Below are positions 1-5,941 of a DNA stretch of 5,974 nucleotides, one piece after another; positions within the stretch are counted from its first letter, which is position 1, and each line of letters opens with the position of its first letter. Under the pieces are notes generated by a model. That model worked only from the letters and a program-made list of their open reading frames with translations. It made no database searches and had not been told where the DNA came from. Source of the stretch: DASUDX01 sp036275365 (GTDB taxonomy: Bacteria > Pseudomonadota > Gammaproteobacteria > Nevskiales > Nevskiaceae). The DNA lies in contig DASUDX010000003.1 of assembly GCA_036275365.1 (NCBI GenBank), positions 1 through 5,974 on the forward strand. The letters run 5' to 3'. The position numbers were made by a program, and so were the translations under genes.

Positions 1-1
1 A

Positions 2-892
2 CGGGAGGTGATCACCCACCCCATCGGCATCGGCCGCGAGGGCTGGTCGACCCCGCTGGGCATCACCAGGGTGGCGAAAAAGCACGACGGGCCGGCCTGG
101 ACGGTGCCGGCCTCGATCCTGCGCGAGCACGCCGCCAGGGGCGAGCCGCTGCCCGCGGTGGTGCCGCCGGGACCGGACAACCCCCTCGGCAGCCACGCCC
201 TGCGCCTGGGCTGGTCGAGCATCCTGATCCATGGCACCAACAAGCCCGCCGGGATCGGCATGCGCGTCAGCCACGGCTGTATCCAGCTCTACCCCGAGGA
301 CATCGAACCGCTGTTCGCGGCGGTGCCGGAGGGCACCCCGGTGCGCGTGGTCGATCAGCCGCATCTGGCCGGCTTCGGCCCCGATGGCCTGGTAATGGAG
401 GCGCACGCGCCGGCCAGCGCCGGCGGCGCCAAGGCGCAGGCGCGAGTTGCGCTCGAACGCGCACTGAAGGAGCGCCAGGCGGAGGTTACCGTCGATTGGG
501 AGCTGGTGCGCACCCTGGCCGCCGAGCGCGCCGGCTATCCGCTGCCGGTGGCGGCGGAGGGGGTGGATCGCGGGGCCTATCTCGCCGGCTTGCCGGAGGC
601 GCCGCCGCTCGATCCGCCGCCGCTCGCACTGCCGGAGTCCGGCGAGTGGTTCGTCGATCTGGGCCGCTTCCAGCACGAGCGCTCGGCGCGCAAGCTGGTC
701 GCCATGCTGCGCTACCAGGGGCCGGCGATCCCGGCGGTCCGGCTCGCGCGCGACGAGGACTTCCAGGTGCTGGCGGGACCCTGGGCGACGCGCGCCGAAG
801 CCGCCGCCGCCGCCCGGCGCATCGCCCGCGACCTCGAGGAGGAGGGCCGGGTGGTGCGCCTGCCGGAGGCCGAACTCAGCGCCCGGCTTTGA
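2..892 (+). CDS. L,D-transpeptidase with C-terminal SPOR domain (5' partial)
   Basis: Periplasmic peptidoglycan enzyme of the YkuD/ErfK-YbiS-YcfS family; members form 3-3 crosslinks or attach Braun-type lipoprotein to meso-diaminopimelate. Numbering from the GTG codon at 8, the family motif runs from His75-Gly76 (HGTNKPAGIG) to Ser88-His89-Gly90-Cys91; Cys91 (codon 278-280) is the expected catalytic nucleophile. Upstream, GIGREGWSTPLG and PPGPDNPLGSHALRLG match YcfS-like proteins, and VRVVDQP closes the catalytic domain near residue 118. A linker of about 90 residues rich in Ala, Pro and Glu follows. Residues about 212-288 (EWFVDLGRF, DFQVLAGPWATRAEA) have the SPOR pattern, a fold that binds denuded septal glycan. 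The GTG at 8 is probably internal: the frame is open to the window edge and the protein lacks the start of its catalytic domain and any signal peptide. The stop overlaps the end of potD on the other strand by 17 bp. Exact substrate is unknown. Confidence 0.93.
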   Translation, partial: REVITHPIGIGREGWSTPLGITRVAKKHDGPAWTVPASILREHAARGEPLPAVVPPGPDNPLGSHALRLGWSSILIHGTNKPAGIGMRVSHGCIQLYPEDIEPLFAAVPEGTPVRVVDQPHLAGFGPDGLVMEAHAPASAGGAKAQARVALERALKERQAEVTVDWELVRTLAAERAGYPLPVAAEGVDRGAYLAGLPEAPPLDPPPLALPESGEWFVDLGRFQHERSARKLVAMLRYQGPAIPAVRLARDEDFQVLAGPWATRAEAAAAARRIARDLEEEGRVVRLPEAELSARL

Positions 893-1925
893 GCCGGTCC
901 CAGTAGTGGTGATAGATCAGCGTGGCGGCGTCGCCGAGATCCTGCTGGAATTCGGCGTTCACCAGATCCTCCGGTTGCGGATAGATGGTGCGGTCGGCGG
1001 CGACGGCGGGATCGAGCAGCTTCCGCGCCGCCAGGTTCGGGGTGGCGTAGCCGATCTCGGCGCTGATCAGCGCGGCGATCTCCGGGCGCAGCACGAAGTC
1101 GATGAAGCGGTGCGCGGCCTCGGGGTTGCGTGCGTTCTTCGGGATCACGAAGCTGTCCAGCCACAGCGCCGCGCCCTCGCGCGGGTAGATGTAGGTCAGC
1201 GTCGGCAGATCGGCGCGCCCGGTCACCACCTCGCCGTTCCAGATCATGCCGATGTCCGCCTCGCCCTCCAGATAGGGCATGCGCGGGGCGTCTGAATTGA
1301 AGGTGCGCACGCTCGGCAGCAATTCCTCCAGCTTGTGATAGGCGGCTTCGATCTGGGCCGGATCGGTGCTGTTGGCGGAGTAGCCGAGCAGCTTGAGGCC
1401 GACGTGGAAGACGTCGCGCAGATCGTTGGTCATCATCACCCGGCCGCGGAATTCGGGGCGCCACAGGTCGCCCCAGCTGGTGATGCCCGCCGGATCGATG
1501 TCGGCGGCATCGACCGCGATGCCGGCGGTACCCCACAGATAGGGGATGCTGTAGGTGTTATCGGGGTCGAACGCCTGGTCGCGCAGCTGGGGGTCGAGCT
1601 GGTCGAGGCCGTGCAGCTTGCCCTGATCGATGGGCGCGAGCAGACCCTCGCGGCTCATCTTGCTGACGTAGTAGGTGGACGGCACGGCGAGGTCGTACTG
1701 GCTGCTCTGATCGAGCAGCTTGAGTTTGGCGTAGAGCGCCTCGTTGCTGTCGTAGGTGGTGTAGACCACGGCGATGCCGGTCTCCTGCTCGAAGCGGTCC
1801 AGCACCTCCTGGGGCATGTATTCCGACCAGTTGTAGAAGTTGAGCACCTGGGCGTCGCGCTCGCCGCCGCAGCCCGCGACGATCAGCGCCAGCGCGACGG
1901 TTCCAGCAAACAGCAACGATTTCAT
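876..1925 (-). CDS. potD: Polyamine (spermidine-type) ABC transporter substrate-binding protein PotD, predicted lipoprotein
   Basis: Captures spermidine/putrescine and delivers it to PotBC. At 349 aa it matches E. coli PotD (348 aa) along its length, including YNWSEY, VPSTYYV, FDPDNTYSIPY, GMIWNG, IGYATPNLAARKLL and the C-terminus RLKAGR. Pocket residues known from E. coli PotD are found at nearly the same numbers: Trp33, Glu35, Tyr36, Ser83, Tyr85, Asp168, Trp229, Trp255, Asp257, Tyr293 and Gln327. The one change is Asp171 for Glu171. This supports a PotD-like rather than PotF-like pocket. Unlike E. coli PotD, the N-terminus (MKSLLFAGTVALALIVAGC) is a lipoprotein signal with lipobox VAGC and Cys19; Gly at +2 gives no Asp retention signal for the inner membrane. 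Start ATG at 1923-1925 is fixed by a strong AGAGGAG five bases upstream. It is the last gene of the operon, 43 bp after potC. Confidence 0.97.
   Translation of the reverse strand: MKSLLFAGTVALALIVAGCGGERDAQVLNFYNWSEYMPQEVLDRFEQETGIAVVYTTYDSNEALYAKLKLLDQSSQYDLAVPSTYYVSKMSREGLLAPIDQGKLHGLDQLDPQLRDQAFDPDNTYSIPYLWGTAGIAVDAADIDPAGITSWGDLWRPEFRGRVMMTNDLRDVFHVGLKLLGYSANSTDPAQIEAAYHKLEELLPSVRTFNSDAPRMPYLEGEADIGMIWNGEVVTGRADLPTLTYIYPREGAALWLDSFVIPKNARNPEAAHRFIDFVLRPEIAALISAEIGYATPNLAARKLLDPAVAADRTIYPQPEDLVNAEFQQDLGDAATLIYHHYWDRLKAGR
883..897. terminator. Small hairpin at the convergent gene junction, possible bidirectional terminator
   Basis: CCGGCT and AGCCGG form a perfect 6-bp stem around a 3-nt TTG loop. 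It covers the stop codon of the transpeptidase gene (890-892) and lies just inside the 3' end of potD. Neither strand has a T-tract after it, so it is not a canonical intrinsic terminator. Position is the main argument for a role; in GC-rich DNA a stem of this size can arise by chance. Confidence 0.25.
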
Positions 1926-1968
1926 GGTTTCTCCTCTTTCGGTATCCGTGATTTCCGCGTTTCAGCAT
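1926..1968 (-). other. potC-potD intercistronic spacer, AT-rich for this window
   Basis: This 43-bp gap is the longest non-coding stretch in the window. It counts 21 G+C of 43, clearly below its surroundings. On the minus strand it contains two similar 9-mers in tandem, CGCGGAAAT and CACGGATAC, followed by CGAAAGAGG running into the ribosome binding site. I see no convincing promoter, hairpin or terminator in it. Confidence 0.5.
1931..1937 (-). promoter_or_regulatory. Strong ribosome binding site of potD
   Basis: AGAGGAG on the minus strand, 5 nt before the ATG of potD. It is the only near-consensus Shine-Dalgarno site among the four pot genes; potA, potB and potC show only weak purine matches or rely on overlapping stops and starts. 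Higher translation of the binding protein than of the membrane parts would fit the usual stoichiometry of such transporters. Confidence 0.8.
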
Positions 1969-2739
1969 TCATGACTTCTGTTTGTTCAACAAGAGCTGCG
2001 ACAGGCCCAGCGCCAGCAGCGAAAATACCAGCAGCAGCGTGCCCAGGGCATTCACTTCCGGCTTGAGGCCGACGCGCACCATCGAATAGATGCGCAGCGG
2101 CAGCACCTCGTAGCTGGGGCCGCCGACGAAGGTGCTGACCACCACGTCGTCGAGCGACAGCGTGAAGCCGAGCAGCCAACCCGCCAGCAGCGCCGGCAGG
2201 AGCGCCGGCAGCAGCACGGTATAGAGTGCGGTGAATTCGCCGGCGCCGAGATCCCGCGCCGCCTCCAGCAGCTGCGCCTCGAAGCCGGCGAGCCGCGCCA
2301 GCACCGTGATCACCACGAACGGCAGGCAGAAGGTCAGGTGCGCGATCAGCAGCGAGGTGAAGCCGAGCTGCAGGCCCACCAGCAGGAACAGTGCCAGCAG
2401 CGCGATGGCGAGCACGATCTCCGGACTCATCATCACCACGAACAGCAACCCGTGCATCAGCTGGCGGCCACGAAAGCGGTAGCGGTGCAGGGCGAAGGCG
2501 GTGAGGGTGCCGATGGCGGTGGCCAGGCTGGCCGCGGCCGCGGCCAGTGCCAGCGAATTCCACAGGGAATCCATCAGGGTGTCGTTGGCCCACAGCGCCC
2601 GGTACCAGCGCAGGCTCCAGCCGCCCCAGCGGTAGCCGGTGCGGGCATCGTTGAAGGAGTAGAGCAGTAGCACCGCGATGGGCACATAGAGCAACAGGTA
2701 GACCAGCGCCAGCCACAGGCGCGGCAGGCGGCCGCTCAC
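1969..2739 (-). CDS. potC: Polyamine ABC transporter inner-membrane permease PotC
   Basis: One of two permeases forming the polyamine channel in the inner membrane. The 256-aa product matches E. coli PotC (264 aa) closely: HRYRFRG, LLFVVMMSPEIV, LTFCLPFVV, TLSLDDVVVSTFVGGPSYE, LPLRIYSMV and PEVNAL. Six hydrophobic segments are visible at about 8-28, 60-84, 96-121, 126-147, 176-196 and 232-252. The EAA loop that docks on the ATPase is at about 158-178 (EAARDLGAGEF then LLP). The start is a GTG whose bases overlap the TGA of potB as GTGA (2736-2739), so translation is probably coupled; a weak GGAA lies 7 nt upstream. The C-terminus is short and basic (NKQKS). PotC-type permeases are told from PotB by these conserved blocks, and the A-B-C-D gene order agrees. 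Confidence 0.96.
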   Translation of the reverse strand: MSGRLPRLWLALVYLLLYVPIAVLLLYSFNDARTGYRWGGWSLRWYRALWANDTLMDSLWNSLALAAAAASLATAIGTLTAFALHRYRFRGRQLMHGLLFVVMMSPEIVLAIALLALFLLVGLQLGFTSLLIAHLTFCLPFVVITVLARLAGFEAQLLEAARDLGAGEFTALYTVLLPALLPALLAGWLLGFTLSLDDVVVSTFVGGPSYEVLPLRIYSMVRVGLKPEVNALGTLLLVFSLLALGLSQLLLNKQKS

Positions 2740-3620
2740 GGCACGGTTCCGTGGCGCAGGCGGCGCCGCGCCAGGCGGTGGGCGAACAGCAACAGCGCCA
2801 TGGCGGCGGTGAGCAGGATGCTGGCGGCGGCGCCGAAGGGCCAGTCGCGGGCATCGAGAAACTGGTTCTTGATGACGTTGCCCACCAGCAGGACGCGGGC
2901 GCCGCCGAGGATGTCGGCGACATAGAACATGCCCAGCGCCGGCAGCAGCACCAGCAGGGTGCCGGCGAGGATGCCGGGCAGGGTGAGCGGGATCAGCACG
3001 TGCACGAAGGTGGCCAGCCGCCCGGCGCCGAGGTCGCGCGAGGCGAGCAGCAGCTCCGGGCGCAGATCCTCGAACACGGCGTACAGCGGCAGGATCATGA
3101 ACGGCAGCAGCAGATACACCAGGCCCAGGATGACCGCGCCCTGGGTGTAGAGGAGTTCCAGCGGCGCGTCGATCAGGCCCAGCGCCAGCAGCGCACCGTT
3201 GAGCGGGCCATTGGCGGCGAGCAGCTGCTTGATCGCGTAGGTGCGCACCAGTGAATTGGTCCAGAAGGGCAGGATCAACAGGAACAGCAGCAGCGGCCGC
3301 CAGCGCGCGCGGATGCGGCTCAACGCCCAGGCGAAGGGATAGCCGAGCAGCAGGCAGCCCAGGGTAGTCGCCAGCGCCAGCGCCAGCGAGTCCAGGAATA
3401 CCCGTAGATAGAGGGGATCGAGCAGGCGCCGATAGCTGTCGAGGGTCAGCGGCAATTGCAGAAAATGCAGGGGATCGCGGGTCAGCAGGCTCGCGGCCAG
3501 CACCAGCAGGTTGGGCACCAGCACCAGCGCCAGCAGCCAGCCCCAGGACAGCGCCAGCACCGCACTGCGCAGCGGGTTGCGCTGCCCGGTCAGCGGATAT
3601 GGCAGCGCGCCCTCAGCCAT
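2736..3620 (-). CDS. potB: Polyamine ABC transporter inner-membrane permease PotB
   Basis: Partner permease of PotC. The 294-aa product has a short cytoplasmic N-terminus and six hydrophobic segments at about 22-46, 74-99, 108-130, 160-183, 213-236 and 262-284. PotB-type blocks are visible: LILPFWTNSLVRTYA (about 116-130), LVYLLLPFMILPLYA (167-181), and GMFYVADILGG followed by VGNVIKNQFLDARDWPFGAA (230-266). The EAA-type loop is at about 189-216 (ELLLASRDLGAG then IPLTLPGI); the first positions of the motif are less canonical than in PotC. ATG at 3618-3620 sits inside the end of potA (ATGGCTGA, 8-bp overlap), and no clear Shine-Dalgarno site precedes it, which suggests translational coupling. 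It is somewhat longer than E. coli PotB, with the extra residues mainly at the N-terminus. The related PotH is the main alternative, but the paired binding protein is PotD-like. Confidence 0.95.
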   Translation of the reverse strand: MAEGALPYPLTGQRNPLRSAVLALSWGWLLALVLVPNLLVLAASLLTRDPLHFLQLPLTLDSYRRLLDPLYLRVFLDSLALALATTLGCLLLGYPFAWALSRIRARWRPLLLFLLILPFWTNSLVRTYAIKQLLAANGPLNGALLALGLIDAPLELLYTQGAVILGLVYLLLPFMILPLYAVFEDLRPELLLASRDLGAGRLATFVHVLIPLTLPGILAGTLLVLLPALGMFYVADILGGARVLLVGNVIKNQFLDARDWPFGAAASILLTAAMALLLFAHRLARRRLRHGTVP

Positions 3621-4698
3621 CGGCGGGCAGCATCCATTCCCAGCCGTCCACCCAGCTCACCCGCACGGGTTCGCCCAGGCGGTGATCGAAGGCCGGGTCG
3701 TCCTCGTCGAAGAATTCGCTGGCCAGCACCTCCTGGCCGCCGTCGAGGCGGATCAGCGAATCCAGGGTGCTGCCCTTGTAGTTGCGCTCGATCACCGTGC
3801 CCGGCAGGCCCTGGTCGGCGTCCGGCCCTAGCACGCGGATATCCTCCGGACGCAGCAGCAGGCTCACCGCCTGGCCCACGCGGGGCGCGAAGTGCGGGGT
3901 GGGCAGGGTGCGGTGCTGGCCGGCGCAGTCCACCACCACGCGCTCGGCCTGTACTTCCAGCACCCGGGCGGGGAACAGATTGGTCTCGCCCACGAAGCGC
4001 GCGGTGAACAGGTTGGCGGGGCGCTCGTAGACCTCGCGCGGGCTGCCCAGCTGTTGCAGCACGCCGTCGTGCAGCACCGCCACCCGGTCGGACATCGACA
4101 GCGCCTCCTCCTGGTCGTGGGTGACGAACACGAAGGCGATGCCCAGCTCGCGCTGCAGGCGCTTGAGTTCGAGCTGCATCTGGCGGCGCAGCTTGGCATC
4201 CAGCGCGGACAGGGGTTCGTCGAGCAGCAGCAGGCGCGGCCGCTTGACCAGGGCGCGGGCGATCGCCACCCGCTGCTGCTGGCCGCCGGACAGCTGCTGC
4301 GGCTTGCGCCGCGCGAACTCGCCGAGCCGCACCAGCTCCAGCGCCTCCCCGACGCGCGCGGCGATCTCGGCGCGCGGGCGGCGCTCGCGGCGCAGCCCGT
4401 AGGCGACGTTGCCGAATACGTCGAGGTGCGGAAACAGCGCGTACTGTTGAAACACCGTGTTCAGCGGCCGCCGCTCCGGCGGTACCGCGGTGAGATCGGC
4501 GCCGGCGAGGTGGATGCTGCCGTGGTCCGGCCGCTCGAAGCCGGCGATCAGTCGCAACAGCGTGGTCTTGCCGCAGCCGGAGGGACCGAGCAGGGTGAGG
4601 AACTCGCCGTCGAGAACCTCCAGGCTGAGGTCTTGCAGCACCGGGCGGCCGGCGTAGGTCTTGCCGATCGCGCGCAGGGACAATAGCGGCGGGGTCAT
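3613..4698 (-). CDS. potA: Polyamine ABC transporter ATP-binding protein PotA
   Basis: ATPase that powers polyamine uptake from the cytoplasmic face of PotBC. All nucleotide-binding motifs are intact in the 361-aa product: Walker A GPSGCGKTT (38-46), Q-loop Gln84 in TVFQQYALFPH, ABC signature LSGGQQQR (136-143), Walker B LLLLDEP (156-162), D-loop SALD (164-167) and H-loop His194 in VTHDQEEA. A C-terminal TOBE-type domain spans about 240-355, including LLRPEDI (281-287) and the PotA-like tail FDEDDPAFDHRLGE (330-343) and WVDGWEWML. In E. coli PotA this region is linked to feedback inhibition by spermidine; whether that holds here is inference. ATG at 4696-4698 is 27 bp after the stop of the DUF1971 gene and lacks a clear Shine-Dalgarno site. 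An inverted repeat occupies that gap. Confidence 0.96.
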   Translation of the reverse strand: MTPPLLSLRAIGKTYAGRPVLQDLSLEVLDGEFLTLLGPSGCGKTTLLRLIAGFERPDHGSIHLAGADLTAVPPERRPLNTVFQQYALFPHLDVFGNVAYGLRRERRPRAEIAARVGEALELVRLGEFARRKPQQLSGGQQQRVAIARALVKRPRLLLLDEPLSALDAKLRRQMQLELKRLQRELGIAFVFVTHDQEEALSMSDRVAVLHDGVLQQLGSPREVYERPANLFTARFVGETNLFPARVLEVQAERVVVDCAGQHRTLPTPHFAPRVGQAVSLLLRPEDIRVLGPDADQGLPGTVIERNYKGSTLDSLIRLDGGQEVLASEFFDEDDPAFDHRLGEPVRVSWVDGWEWMLPADG

Positions 4699-4717
4699 CG
4701 CGGGTTCGGAGCGGCGG

Positions 4718-4740
4718 GTCCCGGTTTAGGGTTCCGGGAC
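4718..4740. repeat. Perfect 7-bp inverted repeat at the end of the DUF1971 gene, ahead of potA
   Basis: GTCCCGG (4718-4724) and CCGGGAC (4734-4740) form a perfect 7-bp stem with a 9-nt loop. The loop holds the TAA stop of the DUF1971 gene (4726-4728), and the stem ends 19 bp before the potA ATG. No T-tract follows on either strand, so a full terminator is unlikely; an mRNA stabiliser, a partial attenuator or chance are all possible. Confidence 0.35.
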
Positions 4741-5013
4741 GCGGTGGAATTCGACGTAGAACCGCACCGGGCCCTCGGGGCTCACCTCATGGGGCACCTG
4801 GGGCTCGACCACGCCGCAGCGCTCGGGCGAGAGCAGGACTTCGCTCGGCTCGGGCGCCAGTATCCGGTAGCGCAGGCGGCCCTCCAGCACCACGATCTTG
4901 CCCCAGGTTCCGGCCTTGGTGGTGTGCCGGCGGAGCAGCCCTGCGGGCACCGTGGCCTCGGTGAACACCGGGGTGCGCTGGTACGGCTGTACGTCCGCCG
5001 GCAGGGTTTTCAT
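4726..5013 (-). CDS. DUF1971 (TehB/YeaR-like) small cupin-like protein
   Basis: A 95-aa single-domain cytoplasmic protein with no signal peptide or membrane segment. From the start MKTLPADVQPYQRTPVFTEA through VPAGLLRRHTTKAGTWGKIV, VLEGRLRYRIL, VVEPQVPHEV and VRFYVEFHR it follows the DUF1971 pattern almost end to end. Members of this domain family are a compact beta-barrel found alone (E. coli YeaR, nitrate responsive) or at the N-terminus of some TehB tellurite methyltransferases. Its biochemical role is not established, and no methyltransferase domain is present here, so a tellurite function should not be assumed. ATG at 5011-5013 has a good GAGGA 8 nt upstream; the same frame stays open further upstream, but that part is a shadow of the thioesterase gene. 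It lies 23 bp after the thioesterase and 27 bp before potA, so it is probably co-transcribed with both. Confidence 0.9.
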   Translation of the reverse strand: MKTLPADVQPYQRTPVFTEATVPAGLLRRHTTKAGTWGKIVVLEGRLRYRILAPEPSEVLLSPERCGVVEPQVPHEVSPEGPVRFYVEFHRVPEP

Positions 5014-5021
5014 GTCCGGTG

Positions 5022-5026
5022 TCCTC
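5022..5026 (-). promoter_or_regulatory. Ribosome binding site that fixes the start of the DUF1971 gene
   Basis: GAGGA on the minus strand, 8 nt before the ATG at 5011-5013, inside the 23-bp gap after the thioesterase stop. It supports the short 95-residue protein over the much longer open frame that continues upstream. Confidence 0.65.
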
Positions 5027-5036
5027 GCGGCACTGT

Positions 5037-5927
5037 TCAGAAGTGTTGGACGAAGGGTGCGGCCAGCGCGCGCAGGTCGTCGGGGATCGGCACCGAGCGG
5101 CGCGTCGCGAAGTCGAACAGGGTGCCGGCGGTCTCCACGGTGGCCACGGTCTCGCGGCTGGCGGCGTCCAGGAACCAGTGGAAGAAATACTGGATCTTGC
5201 CTTGCATCTCGCGCAGTCCGCTGCGCGTGACGATGGCGTCGCCGGCGCGCAGTGGGCGGTGGAATTCGATGTCGTACTCGAGCGCCGCACTGCCCAGGCC
5301 GTGCGCCTGGCGGTAGTCCGGGGTCAGGCCGTAGTGGTGCTGGAGGTGGGTGACGGCATCCGAGCAGCGCGCCATGAAAAAGCGCGGGTGGAGCTCGCCG
5401 CGGGCGTCGCACTCCCAGGGTTCGATGGTGCCGCGCGCGGTGTCGAACAGGCCCCGCGCCTCGGCGGTGGCCCAGTCCCGCGCCGGCGGCTGGCGCAATT
5501 GCGGCGGTGGCCGCAGGTCGGCCGGGGCGGTGATGCGCCAGGGCTCGGCCGCGGCGCGGGCGGCCGGAGTCAGTGGCAGGCTGGCGCCACTGCCGGCGTC
5601 GATCAGGTCGAGGTCGATGACGAAGCGCGCGGCAATGGCGCCGCTGTCGATGTTGCGCATCTCGTTGAAGGTGGTGAGGCCGTGGCCGCCCAGCGCCAGG
5701 ATGCCGGTGGCGATCTCGAAGCTGGCGCCGTTGCGCAGCTCGCGCATGAACAGCACCCGCTCGCGGCGGTGGCGGAGGGTGCTGCCGGCGGGGAGCCCGA
5801 GCAGCACGCGAAGCTGGCCCAGGGTTTCGGCCGAACGCGCCAGGTAATGCTGGACGTTCATGTGCTCCATGACGTCGCATTCCCAGGCCTTGACGTTGGC
5901 GCGCACCGTGGTGGTCATCTCGCCCAT
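5037..5927 (-). CDS. Acyl-CoA thioesterase-like protein with two tandem hotdog (4HBT) domains
   Basis: Predicted cytoplasmic thioester hydrolase of the 4-hydroxybenzoyl-CoA thioesterase/FadM-like superfamily; the acyl substrate cannot be told from sequence. With ATG at 5925-5927 it is 296 aa. The two halves start alike: WECDVMEHMNVQHYLARSAE (residues 15-34) and WECDARGELHPRFFMARCSD (171-190). Each begins a hotdog fold of roughly 110-120 residues, joined by a Pro/Ala-rich linker at about 115-165. The first half keeps Asp18 and the HMN element; the second keeps Asp174 but has ELHPRFF in place of the usual GHMNxxxY, so it may be structural. ALEYDIEFHRPLRAGD (214-229) is a typical hotdog beta-strand block. 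Start is uncertain: a GTG at 5943-5945 overlaps the preceding stop, and another ATG is at 5916-5918. It sits upstream of the DUF1971 gene and potABCD in the same direction. Confidence 0.85.
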   Translation of the reverse strand: MGEMTTTVRANVKAWECDVMEHMNVQHYLARSAETLGQLRVLLGLPAGSTLRHRRERVLFMRELRNGASFEIATGILALGGHGLTTFNEMRNIDSGAIAARFVIDLDLIDAGSGASLPLTPAARAAAEPWRITAPADLRPPPQLRQPPARDWATAEARGLFDTARGTIEPWECDARGELHPRFFMARCSDAVTHLQHHYGLTPDYRQAHGLGSAALEYDIEFHRPLRAGDAIVTRSGLREMQGKIQYFFHWFLDAASRETVATVETAGTLFDFATRRSVPIPDDLRALAAPFVQHF

Positions 5928-5941
5928 GGCTGCCGTTCCGC

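Noticed and set aside
795..820. GCC-rich triplet run near the end of the transpeptidase gene
   Set aside because: It encodes the Ala-rich helix of the SPOR domain (AEAAAAAARR) and is ordinary for GC-rich coding DNA.
1950..1990. Possible promoter before potD (TTGAAC on the minus strand at the end of potC)
   Set aside because: No acceptable -10 element is found at the usual spacing, so I see no support beyond a partial -35 match.
1335..2066. Plus-strand open frame opposite potD and the potC-potD gap (243 codons)
   Set aside because: It is complementary to a well-conserved PotD gene, and its product shows no family pattern and is dominated by Gly, Ala and Val. Treated as a shadow.
2188..2212. 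Direct repeat of GCGCCGGCAG in potC
   Set aside because: It encodes repeated Leu-Pro-Ala-Leu residues (LLPALLPALLA) beside the EAA loop, where PotC proteins have LP-rich sequence; coding constraint and codon bias explain it.
1922..2923. Minus-strand open frame of 333 codons overlapping potC and parts of potB and potD
   Set aside because: It uses another frame of the same strand as potC; the product is Arg/Ala/Pro-rich low-complexity sequence, while the potC and potB frames match their families along their lengths.
3892..4686. Long open frame on the plus strand opposite potA (264 codons)
   Set aside because: It is antisense to a gene with every ABC ATPase motif intact, its product is a Gln/Ala/Arg-rich sequence with no recognisable domain, and stop-free antisense frames are common in high-GC DNA.
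5014..5880. Upstream extension of the DUF1971 frame to make a 384-residue protein
   Set aside because: The extra 289 residues are Arg/Pro/Ala-rich and lie in a different frame over the thioesterase gene; the ATG at 5011-5013 has its own ribosome binding site and starts exactly at the conserved domain.
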